Below, in pieces: positions 16,085 to 24,960 of a stretch of DNA of 64,000 bases (position 1 is its first letter; each line of letters opens with the position of its first letter). This DNA comes from Campylobacter cuniculorum DSM 23162 = LMG 24588 (GTDB lineage: Bacteria; Campylobacterota; Campylobacteria; Campylobacterales; Campylobacteraceae): the NCBI RefSeq assembly GCF_002104335.1, contig NZ_CP020867.1, forward strand, positions 248,001-312,000, read 5' to 3'. A model generated the notes under the pieces. It saw only the letters and a list, made by a program, of their open reading frames with translations. It was not told where the DNA came from and did not search any database. The position numbers and the translations under genes are program-made.

Positions 16085-16128
16085 TGTGATTTTATCAAAT
16101 ATTTTGTTTTTATCATAGGGTTAAAAAG
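16085..16128 (-). promoter_or_regulatory. Late-promoter motif, copy 6
   Basis: On the minus strand CTTTTTAACCCTATGATAAA leads into TTTGATAAAATC and then the ribosome site of the 52-residue membrane protein. The core TTTAACCCTAT is conserved; the T-run after it is not. Confidence 0.5.
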
Positions 16129-16270
16129 AAACAAAAAATAAAAATGATAAAATTTTTTGAAAATTTTTAAGATAATTTAATAAAATTTTTAATATGATTG
16201 ACTGAAACAAGTGAGGCTTAAAAATTGTCTTTCAAGGCATTTAAAGACTTTGTATAAAAAAGAGGGCGTT

Positions 16271-16771
16271 ATGATTGTGATTTCTCCAAAAGAACAAATA
16301 AGCTTAATTGCTGATGATATACGCACAAAATATAGCACGTCTTTTCCTGTTAATGTGATTGAAATTGCAAATAATCTCGGTTTAAAAGTATATACTTATA
16401 ATGAAAAAAATCCTAACATTTCGGGGATGCTTAACGCAAATAAAAAAGAAATTTTCATTAATGAAAACGATTTACCTTTAAGACAAAAATTTTCTATTGC
16501 ACATGAGATTGGGCATTGGGTTTTGGATTATAAAAGCATTGCACCGCAAAAGGACATTTTTGAAATTAGCTATCGCAATGTTATTTCTAAGCAAGAACTC
16601 AAAGAAGTTAGAGCAAATCACTTCGCGGCTTGTTTGATAATGCCTGAAGAAGAAACTAAAAAAGCGTGGGCTTTAAATAATTATGATATAGATGATACTG
16701 CTAAATACTTGTCAGTTAGTCGTTCGGCTTTAACCTTTAGACTTGATAATTTAGGGCTTTTAAATGAGTGA
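16271..16771 (+). CDS. ImmA/IrrE-type zinc protease
   Basis: 166 residues from ATG at 16271 (GAGGG 5-6 bases upstream); the frame is open from 16211 but without a site. The zinc motif AHEIGHWVLDY lies at about 77-87, and the third-ligand helix EVRANHFAACLIMPEE follows near 118-133, a standard ImmA/IrrE layout. The C-terminal YLSVSRSALTFRLDNLGLL is helix-turn-helix-like. ImmA proteases cleave phage repressors upon DNA damage (ICEBs1) or act in stress. No separate repressor gene is visible next to it; instead it overlaps a membrane-protein gene. Confidence 0.85.
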   Translation: MIVISPKEQISLIADDIRTKYSTSFPVNVIEIANNLGLKVYTYNEKNPNISGMLNANKKEIFINENDLPLRQKFSIAHEIGHWVLDYKSIAPQKDIFEISYRNVISKQELKEVRANHFAACLIMPEEETKKAWALNNYDIDDTAKYLSVSRSALTFRLDNLGLLNE

Positions 16772-17216
16772 AGACGATAAAGCTTTTATTTCTAAAACAT
16801 ATCCGACAGAAACTGAACAAAAGCCTAAAGAATATAAAGAGAAAACAAAAGAACATGAAGAGCTAGAATACAAAGAAAATAAAAATAATTATTGGGCTAA
16901 ATCACGTTATCATGATTTATTGAAATTATTTATTTCTAGACGTTGGGTATTCTTTCTTTTTTCAGCATTCTTTTTATTATTATATTTAATAGGACATATG
17001 AATAACGATATTTATCAATCAATAGTAAAAAATATGAATGAAAATTATAAGCTTTATATAGATGTTTTTATGGATGTTTGCAAAAATTTATTAACATTTT
17101 CTTTTTATCTCTTTTTATTTTTATTGTTGTTTCCTTTAACTTTTAAACTAAGAGAACATTTTAAAGAAATATTAAATGCTTTATTAACATTTTTAAACCG
17201 CAAAGAAAGCAAATAA
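16764..17216 (+). CDS. Two-span membrane protein paired with the ImmA-like protease
   Basis: 150 residues, start overlapping the protease gene by 8 bases. A charged cytosolic head of about 55 residues (Lys/Glu repeats) precedes a span at 59-78 (WVFFLFSAFFLLLYLIGHM) and another at about 110-130 (FSFYLFLFLLLFPLTF), with a basic end. No family recognised. Tight coupling suggests that the two act together, for example in superinfection immunity or signalling; this is inference. Confidence 0.65.
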   Translation: MSEDDKAFISKTYPTETEQKPKEYKEKTKEHEELEYKENKNNYWAKSRYHDLLKLFISRRWVFFLFSAFFLLLYLIGHMNNDIYQSIVKNMNENYKLYIDVFMDVCKNLLTFSFYLFLFLLLFPLTFKLREHFKEILNALLTFLNRKESK

Positions 17217-17420
17217 AAGGATACACAATAAAATCTTTTTCTTGTTAATCATCTTTTGTTGTTTTAATCATATATTTAGTGATTTCTTGCTCTTAAAATT
17301 TTCGCAAATTTTATCTGTTAAGTTTTAATTTATAGAAAATTATTATAATTATACTTGGCTATTGATAGAAACTTATCTAAGTGATGGCCGTGCTCATAAC
17401 ATAGTCGTAATCACGCATCT

Positions 17421-17780
17421 TTATTTTTGAGATGTTAAGCGTTCAATAGCCTCTTTCGTAAGCTCTCCGCTGTAATGATACATAGTTTTTAATGCAAGTT
17501 CATTATGTTTTCTTTTAATCTGCTCTATGACAATATAATTATTTTCATCCTGTGCTTTGATACTTATAAGCACGTCCTGATTGCTTCTGCTTTTTGATAG
17601 TTTTTTGATTTCTGCACTATCTGCTAAATCTTGATAATGGATAATTTCATTTAAACTTATCGGCTTTTGTCCTGTTTTCTTGACTAATATGAGGTCAATG
17701 CTCTTTGGTGTTAATTGATGCAAAATGTCTTTATAATCGCAATTATAAAACTTAATCTTTTCCGTTTCAAAACAATCCAC
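17421..17780 (-). pseudogene. Chimeric fragment: methyltransferase start fused to nuclease-module end
   Basis: 119 residues from GTG at 17780 with AAGGAG 8 bases upstream. The first 33 residues (IKFYNCDYKDILHQL, then SIDLIL) look like the beginning of a DNA methyltransferase just before its DPPY motif. The rest changes abruptly: KTGQKPISLNEIIHYQDL, IKAQDENNYIVIEQI and KHNELALKTMYHYSG resemble the C-terminal nuclease modules of polyvalent phage proteins. It could be a real fusion gene, but a deletion joint between two genes seems likelier. Confidence 0.5.
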
Positions 17781-17816
17781 TTTTTTAATCTCCTTTTTAG
17801 GTTGTTTTAAGGTCTT

Positions 17817-17922
17817 TTATGTAAAATTTTCTCTAAAATCCCTTAGAGATAGATTGTTTCCATTCTCTAGCTTGTTTAAGCGTGTATCTTGGTCGAAATT
17901 CTGTACACTAGGGATTTTTTTT
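17817..17922 (-). pseudogene. Out-of-frame 3' end of the giant gene after an A8 tract
   Basis: The giant frame ends Tyr-Lys-Lys-Asn-Pro-stop just after eight A (17915-17922 on the minus strand). One base fewer would continue as IPSVQNFDQDTRLNKLENGN and then NLSLRDFRENFT before TAA at 17817. The hidden frame has coding character and no other gene accounts for it. Confidence 0.6.
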
Positions 17923-20900
17923 GTAACTTGTCAAAATCCATTCATTAGTTCCTTTTCCATTAAAGCCCTTTGATAATCCTACACGATATTCTTTATTATT
18001 TTCTTTTAAAATAATCGTTTTAACTCCTGCGTTTTCTACAATGACGCCTTTTTGTATAATTTCGGGGATTTTCTCTATAATGTCGGGATGTTTTTCTAAA
18101 ATGTGCTTTAATCCAAAACGTGAGTCTCCAAAGACAACATCAATATTTCCATTACCACTTAATGCGTTTAAATCCTCCCTATAAAATGCTCCTGCTACTT
18201 GGGCCTTAAAACTTCCATTTTTCAGTTCTGATTCTGTGAGTTCTTGCGTTGCGTTTCTTGCTTCATAGTCTCTCGCCTCTGCTAAAATCTTATCAATAGC
18301 GGCTTTTCCTGTATGATAAAATTCAGAATAATTTTGCCCAAAATCTTCAATAGGATTTATACCCTGTAGGCTTTCAGCTAGTTTTCTTTGCCTTTTGAAA
18401 CTCTCACGTGTCATGGTGAAGTTTTTAAGGTTGTCTAATTTAGATCGCGTCAAAGTCAGCGCTTCAAATTTGAGACTTTCATCTTCTTCTATCTGTTTTT
18501 CAAGTCGCTTTATTAGTTCTTGGGTGTCTGGTGAAACTTTGTTTTTTGTATGAAATTCTTTTAGTGCTTTTAAAAGTTGGCTGTCGCTTATAATACCATT
18601 CTGGATATACATTATTTGTAAATTTTTAATATATTCATTATTAAAGAGTTTATCAAAGATTGCATTAGTAGATTTTTCAAGCTCTACAGCCCGATCGCTC
18701 TGACTAAAAAGCTCTCTTAATGGCGTTTGGTATATGTTGGTTTGTAATAAGCTTTCAAGCTCTTTAAGGTTGTTTTGTAAAACTTTTTTAAACTCTTTAA
18801 TCTCTGCGGGTTTGTATCCTGTGATGTGTGCTATTGTTTCATCATTTGCTTTTAAATAAGGGATTAATGCATCATGAAAAGCAATTTTTATACGTGATAT
18901 TAAAGGATTAGCTACGATGTCCATATATTCAGGATGTGCCTTAACTAAGCTTATCGTCATGTTTAAGCTACTTGTGAGTTTTTTATTAAAATCTTTGTTT
19001 AAATAGCGTTTGTTTATGCTTTTCTTAAAAGCTTGTAAATCTTTAAGCGTTATATTGTTTTCCTTTGTGAGATTAGTGAAAGAATGATCTAAGGCTTGGG
19101 TTGCTTTTTCTTTTAAACTTGGATTTACAAAGTCTTTAAATAATTTATCAACGAAAGAAAATTTATGTTCAAGTTCTTTTCCTGGGCTTTCTAAAAGTTC
19201 TTTAGTTTCCGGCTTTGTGTTGAAAGTTTCATCATCCTTTAAGCCTTTATTTGTTAAAGTATGATTATCGGGCTTGTCAATAGGCGCTAAAGGTTGTTTA
19301 ACCTCTCCGCTAGTGGCTTGAGTGAGATGAGTCCGCCCTTGATTGTTAGCGTTATTTAGCGGGGTTTCGTTAGCGTTAAATCTTGGGGTTATTTCTAATT
19401 CTACGCTATAAATCCGATTTTTATTTGTATCTAAACGCTCTTTTGTTGTGATTAAAGCATTTGCATTTTCAAAATCACTATTAAAACGATTTATAATTAA
19501 GTCTTTATCTGTGGGCTTTGTGCCTTTTTCTGTATGTGCTAGATGTGCATTTTCAAATAAACTTTTAATCTCTCTTACAGCTCTTAAATATTGCTCTCTT
19601 GTAAAACCATTTTTAAGGCTTTTGTTTATGGCTGTGCCGCTTAACATTTTAGAGAGTGATTTTAAGTTTAAATGTGCCTCTTTGCCCTCTTTACTTGTCA
19701 AAACTTCATTAAAAAGCGGTTGCAATTCTTTTAAAAAGACGCGTTTAATCTCGCTTGTTTTTGCCTTGTTTAAGTCTAAATCTTGGGTTAAAGGCTTTTG
19801 CTTCTTGGATTTTTCTAAAGTTTCATCATCCTTTAAGCCTTTATTTGTTAAAGTGTCTTTTGGGTTGGATGCAGGGTGTGCATCTGTAAAAAAGATATCG
19901 CCGAACGTCTTATCTTTTTCCCTGTCAGTTTTGTATGTTGTTATAATCCATTGATTATAGCCTTCGCCTTTCCACCCTTTGCTTAATCCTAATTTATAAT
20001 AATCATTATCTTTTTTATACCAAATGGTTAAAATATCGTTTTTATTGTCAATTTTCCCTTTTTCTACAATCTCACTTAAAGCATTGATGAGTTTAGCCTC
20101 TTCGCTTTCTCCTTTGAAGGCGTTAAACTCTCCCCTGTGTTTTTCTAAAATGTGCTTTAATCCAAAATGTGAATCCCCAAAGACAACATCAATATTTCCA
20201 TTTCCACTTAATGCGTTTAAATCCTCCCTATAAAATGCTCCTTTAACCTGCCCTTGTTTTTCTTTTAACAAATGATTAATGGCTTCTTTGCCTTTATGAT
20301 AAAAGGCACTAAAATTCACACCGAAAGGTTCATTTTCTAAAGGCTCTTTAGAGTCTTTTAAGGGCTTTTGTGTTAGATTTGCACTATCAGTTTTAACAAT
20401 ACTAGTAGGGGTTTTAAGCGGGGCATCTACCGATTGAGTTTTAACTGCCATCTCTGCATTATCCGCTTTAATGCTTAAGGGGGTGGGTTTTTCAAGGCTT
20501 TCTAATTCTAACGTGTAAATTTTATTTTTGCCTTGCTTCTTTTCAAAAAGCGTTATTTTGGCAGTTGCTTCTTTATCATTTATCTTTAAATCGCTTTTAA
20601 ATCTATGCACAGCTAAAATGTTCATTCTGTGCTTGTTGTCCGCGTGTGTCTCTGTGAGTGTTGCATTTTCAAATAAATTTTTAATTTCTGCACTCGCTTT
20701 AAAATGCTCGTCTGTGCTAAATCCATTTTTTAAGCTTTTTTCCACTGCTTTATTGCTAGATATTTTATTCATCTCGCGTTGCGTTATCACTCCATGCATA
20801 TTGGTTTCTTTGTTTATAATCTCTTTATTTAAAAGCGGTTGTAAATGAGCTTTTAAATCCTCTCTTAAAGCCTTAATGCCTTTTGGTGAGTCTGTGTTGA

Positions 20901-23900
20901 GATATAACATTTCATTTTGCGTTTCTTGTGGGCTTTCTTGCACGTCTTGTTTAAGCCCCTCTTGAGTCTTAGCGTTTAAAGACTTCTCGCTTGTGTTTTT
21001 AGCATTTTTTAAGTCTTTATTTGATATGATAGCGTTGTTTTGGTAGCCCAAACCTTGATTTAAGTCTTGTTTGCTACCCGGCCGAATGAAAGTTTGGATA
21101 ATGTCGGCATTATACTCTATAGTATCATAGTCACTTAACTCTTTTTTTATCGTATTAAGTTTATTTGTTTTAAATCCTGTTAAAAGTAAATTATCGTTTT
21201 CTTTCGTAACTAAGAGATAAAAAAAGTCGTGTCCATCGCTGAATTTTTTAAGTCTTTTTTCTTTTATGATTCCATTTTCTGTTTTTTTAATGAGTATGTC
21301 CGGATTCTTAAAAGTCGGTTCAACGAGATTAAGCAAAGCAAGACGTTGCTCATTGTCTGGCTTTGAAAGCAAATGCTCTAAGAAATTATTTTTATTATTA
21401 AAAGCTTCTAAAGAAGATAAAAACTCATCAATGCTTATTGCTTTGGGCATCTTTTCGGGTTTGATAGCATTTAAAAGTTCGTTTAAATCGATATTATCAA
21501 GCTCATTTTTAGAGTCTTTTAAGCCTTGTTTGGTTAAATCATCCTTAGCGTTCTGCGTTAGGTTGTTAGCTCTGCTTAGCGATTGAGCTTCTGTTAAAGG
21601 CTCTTTTTCTTTGCTTGTTTGTTCTGCATTCTTTGCTTGTGTGGCTTCTGGTGCGTTAGCCTCTGTCTTATTTATCTGTTTTTGTTCTGCATTCTTGGCT
21701 TGGGATTCTTCTTCTTTAGCTATAAGTTTAAGATGCTCATAAAACTCATCTTCGCTTTTTTCTAAAGCTTGAGTGAATTGCTCTAAAGCTTTTCTTGTTC
21801 CGTTTGAAAAATCCCCTGTTTTTGTTTTGCTCTGCAAAATTTTCTTAAAATCACTCAAACCATCGGCATGATTTAATGCCCTTTCGATTTGAAATTTTAA
21901 CGCCCTTTTGCTGATGCTTTGATCCATTGTCCCCCCGCGTAAAAAGAAAGGCAAAGATAAGTTTCTTAAAATGCTGTCCATTAAAAAATTAGTGATTTTT
22001 ACCTGTGCAGAACCTTGAATGCTTGTTGCCATTGTGCTTGAGCTGCTCGTTGCCTTTGGTTCAAAGATTGAACTTGCGATTTTCACATCATTATAAAAAA
22101 GCTTGTTAAAGTCCTTTGTGTATTTGATAAAGTCTTTTGCTTCTTGGCTTTTAAATTGATAGTTATTAAGATTTTCTAACGCGTTTAAAAAGCCTTGAGA
22201 ATCAAAAACATTCAAGCCATTTTTAAATTGCTTTTCATTGTCCTTATAAAGTGTATTTAATACACTGATTTCTATATCTTTAATCTCGCTTTGCCTTAAG
22301 CCCTGCGTTAAAACATCTAAATTATTAAGCTCTTTTTGCCCCTGTCCCTTTGCAAAATCGATGAGTTTGTGCAAGATTTTATCTTTTTTTGTGTTCTCAT
22401 CAAAGATTTTTAAACGTTTTGCATTTTTAAGCACGGCTTTAAGCTGTGAATAATCCTCATTTGCCGTTTGAAAAAGCTTCATCGCTTGAGTGGTGAGTTT
22501 AGGATTTTGTTTAAAAATGTTTTCAATGCCTTTATCAATATCATCTTTAATAAAATTTTCGATAGCACTTTGAAAATGATTTTTAAGATTTGGGTCTGTA
22601 ATCTCCTTAAAATTAGCGTTTAAACTCTTACGCATATTAATGAGTTGCTTAAGATTCACGCCGTCTTCGTTGTAAAGATTTTTACTTAACACTTGCAAAA
22701 AGTTTTTATCTTTAAGCTCTAAAATGAGTCCGCTCTCTTGTATTTCTTGGGCGAATTTTGCAAAATTTGCCGGGCTGATTGTTGTTTTTTCATCCTTAAA
22801 AGCATTAAGAAGTGTCTTGTCTATGGCTTCATTGTAAGCCTCTTTGCTCTCACTCTCAAAGCCCTTAAAAATCTCTTTTAAATCCTTAGAATCAATGTTA
22901 AGATTTGAAAGCTGTTTTTTAATCTCATTGCTGGAGCTTTGCAAGATTTCTTTTAAAGCCGTTTGAGCCTTAGGACTTTGCGAAGCGACTTGAGTTAAAA
23001 TGCCGACATTAAGTCCGCTCTCATCCGCTCTAATCAAATCGACAATCTTCGCACGTCTATGCTTAAAACTTGTTTCATTCAACGCATCAAGTAATGCAGA
23101 AGTGCCCTTGACAAAAGGGCTTTTTGTTCCGTATTTTTCACTTAAAAAGGCTTGGGCTTGTTTTAAACGCTCTAAATTATCGGCGGTTTGAGATTGCAAA
23201 GCCCCGCCAAATTCGCGACTTAATTGTTCTAAATCGTCTTTTTGACTTTGAGAAAAATTTTTAAACGCTAAGTCTTCGGCTGTTTTGAGATTTTGCCCCT
23301 GTTTGAAGTTTTTGCCTGTGCGATAAAAAATGCCTAAACTTGGCAAGTTTGAGGCGACTTTGTCTGCGGCTTTAAAAGGGGTTTTTAGCAATTCTTTTAA
23401 GCCCATTTTTGCACTTGCTTTTTGCAATCCTGCGATGGCTGTGCCTCCTGCTAAATCAAGCATTCCCGCTTGCGTTGCATAGCTTAAAAACTCGTTAAAA
23501 TTGCCCTCTCTGTCAAGTTTCATTTGAGCGATTTTATAATCCGCTCCTGCTCCGATTCCTGAACCGATAGCCGCACCGATGATTCCTTTAACCAAAGCCC
23601 CAAAAGGACTTTTACCCTTAGACGCTCCTGCTAAGCCGCCCGTGATTGAACCTGCAATCTCAAACTTAGAATCATTTAAAAGATTGAAAAAATTATCAAA
23701 AAAGCTCGTATTGACATGATAGGCTCTCTCTTGCCCGTTTTCATCCTCTTTGAAGAAAAAAACATCGCCCTCTTGATTCAAACCCGCTCCGCTAAAGCCG
23801 TGCATTGTTGCAATATCGTCTAAAGCGTTAATATAATCTTGCTTTATCGCCTGTGCTTCTGGGCTTTCATTGTCTTTTAGCAGATTAAGCAGATGGTGCG

Positions 23901-24936
23901 ATTGATGAAATTGCTCTAAGGTTGAAACAGAATCTTGAATCTGCTGTGTGATTTCACTTTTGGCTTCTGTGTTGAGTTTAAACTCTTTAAAATCCCTTTC
24001 TTTAGCCGTTGTATCGGTGAAAAATCCTAAAACTTCATTAACAAAATGATTCACAGCCCCGACATCTTCTTTGATGAGTTTTTCATCCTCTTCGCTTAGA
24101 GTTTGCGGGTCTTTTTGAGCGATAAAAAACTTTTGCCTTTCCTTTTCATAAGCTTTTTTTGCAAAGTCTTCATCGCGTCGTTTTAACGCGTCTTTATCAT
24201 TTAAAAGCGTGTCTTTAAAAGTGTCAAAAAAATACTCTTGAGTCGTGCCTTGAACCTTGCCATCTTTGATGGATGAAAAATAACTCAAATCATCTCTTGC
24301 TTTATCCCTTAAAAGGAGTTTTTCCGCGTCGTTTAAATCCTCAAAGGCGATTCCTTCTTGGATTTTTTTATTAAGTCCCCTTTCAAGCTCTTGTTTTAAA
24401 GACTCTTCGTTTGTGAGTTTTTCAGCGATCGAACTTGCAATATTGCCCGTGATATTGTCCGCTTCTTGAATCACTTGCCCTAAAAAATCGCTATTATCTT
24501 TCACATATTGTTGATTAAAAGCGTCTTGTCTTTCACTCTCTTGCTCTTTTTTATATTGCTCTTGTGCTTTTAACTGCTCTTTTGTGAGCTTGAGTTGTTT
24601 TTGTCTTTGCTCGGGTGTGAGCCATTCTAAAGCCGCGTTAAGCTCTTGCTCTTGCGGGTCTGGTTGCGTTTGCGGTTTTTGCTCTTGCTCTTGCGGATCT
24701 GGTTGCGTTTGCGGATTTTGCTTTTTGATTTGAAAAGAGAGTCTTTTTCCCTGTGCTTTTAACACATCATAAGCACTAATCTGACTCTTATTTTTTTCAT
24801 TATACGCTTTGACATTGTTTTCTAATGCGTCAAAATCGATATTTGATTCTAAACTTTTCAAATAATTCACCGCGTCCATTTTGTCGCGTCCTGTTTTTTC
24901 AAAGGCATCAAAATCAAAATTCACAAAATCACTCAT
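17908..24936 (-). CDS. Giant polyvalent phage protein with duplicated nuclease-type modules
   Basis: 2342 residues. Residues 1-420 are helical and Gln/Glu/Lys-rich, with a repeated PDPQEQE piece near 75-100. Residues 428-470 are Gly/Ala-rich (GSITGGLAGASKG, IIGAAIGSGIGAGADYKI), as in proteins that cross the envelope with phage DNA. A long helical part follows to about 1130. The C-terminal 1200 residues hold alternating modules: a possible nuclease-type module (about 1215-1330), an LPD3-like domain (about 1355-1485 and 1730-1850) and a BECR-type module with GAFYREDLNALSGNGNIDVV (about 1540-1680 and 2200-2342). Known theory (polyvalent proteins) holds that such proteins enter the host with the DNA and act there. 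Start has AGAGG; promoter copy 7 lies just upstream. The end is cut by an A8 frameshift. Confidence 0.85.
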   Translation of the reverse strand: MSDFVNFDFDAFEKTGRDKMDAVNYLKSLESNIDFDALENNVKAYNEKNKSQISAYDVLKAQGKRLSFQIKKQNPQTQPDPQEQEQKPQTQPDPQEQELNAALEWLTPEQRQKQLKLTKEQLKAQEQYKKEQESERQDAFNQQYVKDNSDFLGQVIQEADNITGNIASSIAEKLTNEESLKQELERGLNKKIQEGIAFEDLNDAEKLLLRDKARDDLSYFSSIKDGKVQGTTQEYFFDTFKDTLLNDKDALKRRDEDFAKKAYEKERQKFFIAQKDPQTLSEEDEKLIKEDVGAVNHFVNEVLGFFTDTTAKERDFKEFKLNTEAKSEITQQIQDSVSTLEQFHQSHHLLNLLKDNESPEAQAIKQDYINALDDIATMHGFSGAGLNQEGDVFFFKEDENGQERAYHVNTSFFDNFFNLLNDSKFEIAGSITGGLAGASKGKSPFGALVKGIIGAAIGSGIGAGADYKIAQMKLDREGNFNEFLSYATQAGMLDLAGGTAIAGLQKASAKMGLKELLKTPFKAADKVASNLPSLGIFYRTGKNFKQGQNLKTAEDLAFKNFSQSQKDDLEQLSREFGGALQSQTADNLERLKQAQAFLSEKYGTKSPFVKGTSALLDALNETSFKHRRAKIVDLIRADESGLNVGILTQVASQSPKAQTALKEILQSSSNEIKKQLSNLNIDSKDLKEIFKGFESESKEAYNEAIDKTLLNAFKDEKTTISPANFAKFAQEIQESGLILELKDKNFLQVLSKNLYNEDGVNLKQLINMRKSLNANFKEITDPNLKNHFQSAIENFIKDDIDKGIENIFKQNPKLTTQAMKLFQTANEDYSQLKAVLKNAKRLKIFDENTKKDKILHKLIDFAKGQGQKELNNLDVLTQGLRQSEIKDIEISVLNTLYKDNEKQFKNGLNVFDSQGFLNALENLNNYQFKSQEAKDFIKYTKDFNKLFYNDVKIASSIFEPKATSSSSTMATSIQGSAQVKITNFLMDSILRNLSLPFFLRGGTMDQSISKRALKFQIERALNHADGLSDFKKILQSKTKTGDFSNGTRKALEQFTQALEKSEDEFYEHLKLIAKEEESQAKNAEQKQINKTEANAPEATQAKNAEQTSKEKEPLTEAQSLSRANNLTQNAKDDLTKQGLKDSKNELDNIDLNELLNAIKPEKMPKAISIDEFLSSLEAFNNKNNFLEHLLSKPDNEQRLALLNLVEPTFKNPDILIKKTENGIIKEKRLKKFSDGHDFFYLLVTKENDNLLLTGFKTNKLNTIKKELSDYDTIEYNADIIQTFIRPGSKQDLNQGLGYQNNAIISNKDLKNAKNTSEKSLNAKTQEGLKQDVQESPQETQNEMLYLNTDSPKGIKALREDLKAHLQPLLNKEIINKETNMHGVITQREMNKISSNKAVEKSLKNGFSTDEHFKASAEIKNLFENATLTETHADNKHRMNILAVHRFKSDLKINDKEATAKITLFEKKQGKNKIYTLELESLEKPTPLSIKADNAEMAVKTQSVDAPLKTPTSIVKTDSANLTQKPLKDSKEPLENEPFGVNFSAFYHKGKEAINHLLKEKQGQVKGAFYREDLNALSGNGNIDVVFGDSHFGLKHILEKHRGEFNAFKGESEEAKLINALSEIVEKGKIDNKNDILTIWYKKDNDYYKLGLSKGWKGEGYNQWIITTYKTDREKDKTFGDIFFTDAHPASNPKDTLTNKGLKDDETLEKSKKQKPLTQDLDLNKAKTSEIKRVFLKELQPLFNEVLTSKEGKEAHLNLKSLSKMLSGTAINKSLKNGFTREQYLRAVREIKSLFENAHLAHTEKGTKPTDKDLIINRFNSDFENANALITTKERLDTNKNRIYSVELEITPRFNANETPLNNANNQGRTHLTQATSGEVKQPLAPIDKPDNHTLTNKGLKDDETFNTKPETKELLESPGKELEHKFSFVDKLFKDFVNPSLKEKATQALDHSFTNLTKENNITLKDLQAFKKSINKRYLNKDFNKKLTSSLNMTISLVKAHPEYMDIVANPLISRIKIAFHDALIPYLKANDETIAHITGYKPAEIKEFKKVLQNNLKELESLLQTNIYQTPLRELFSQSDRAVELEKSTNAIFDKLFNNEYIKNLQIMYIQNGIISDSQLLKALKEFHTKNKVSPDTQELIKRLEKQIEEDESLKFEALTLTRSKLDNLKNFTMTRESFKRQRKLAESLQGINPIEDFGQNYSEFYHTGKAAIDKILAEARDYEARNATQELTESELKNGSFKAQVAGAFYREDLNALSGNGNIDVVFGDSRFGLKHILEKHPDIIEKIPEIIQKGVIVENAGVKTIILKENNKEYRVGLSKGFNGKGTNEWILTSYKKNP
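18091..18193 (-). repeat. 103-base repeat, copy A (BECR module)
   Basis: Nearly identical (I count four mismatches) to 20140-20242. Both encode the GAFYREDLNALSGNGN to LKHILEKH part of the nuclease-type module, in the same frame and orientation, 2049 bases apart. Confidence 0.85.
19223..19260 (-). repeat. 38-base linker repeat, copy A
   Basis: Identical to 19817-19854. Both encode the linker peptide TLTNKGLKDDETF/L between modules of the giant protein; two more diverged linkers (LTKQGLKDSK, LTQKPLKDSK) occur near 21530 and 20360. Confidence 0.85.
19817..19854 (-). repeat. 38-base linker repeat, copy B
   Basis: Second copy of the linker repeat, following the first BECR module and preceding the second LPD3-like domain. 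Same frame and strand as copy A. Confidence 0.85.
20140..20242 (-). repeat. 103-base repeat, copy B (BECR module)
   Basis: Second copy of the module core; see 18091-18193. High DNA-level identity, including third codon positions, indicates a recent duplication or gene conversion. Confidence 0.85.
24642..24719 (-). repeat. 39-base tandem repeat near the giant gene's start
   Basis: Two adjacent 39-base units beginning GCTCTTGCTCTTGCGG on the plus strand, differing at few positions. They encode two copies of QKPQTQPDPQEQE-type sequence, a flexible Pro/Gln/Glu spacer. Confidence 0.75.
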
Positions 24937-24960
24937 CGTTCAATCCTCTTAAAAAATTTC

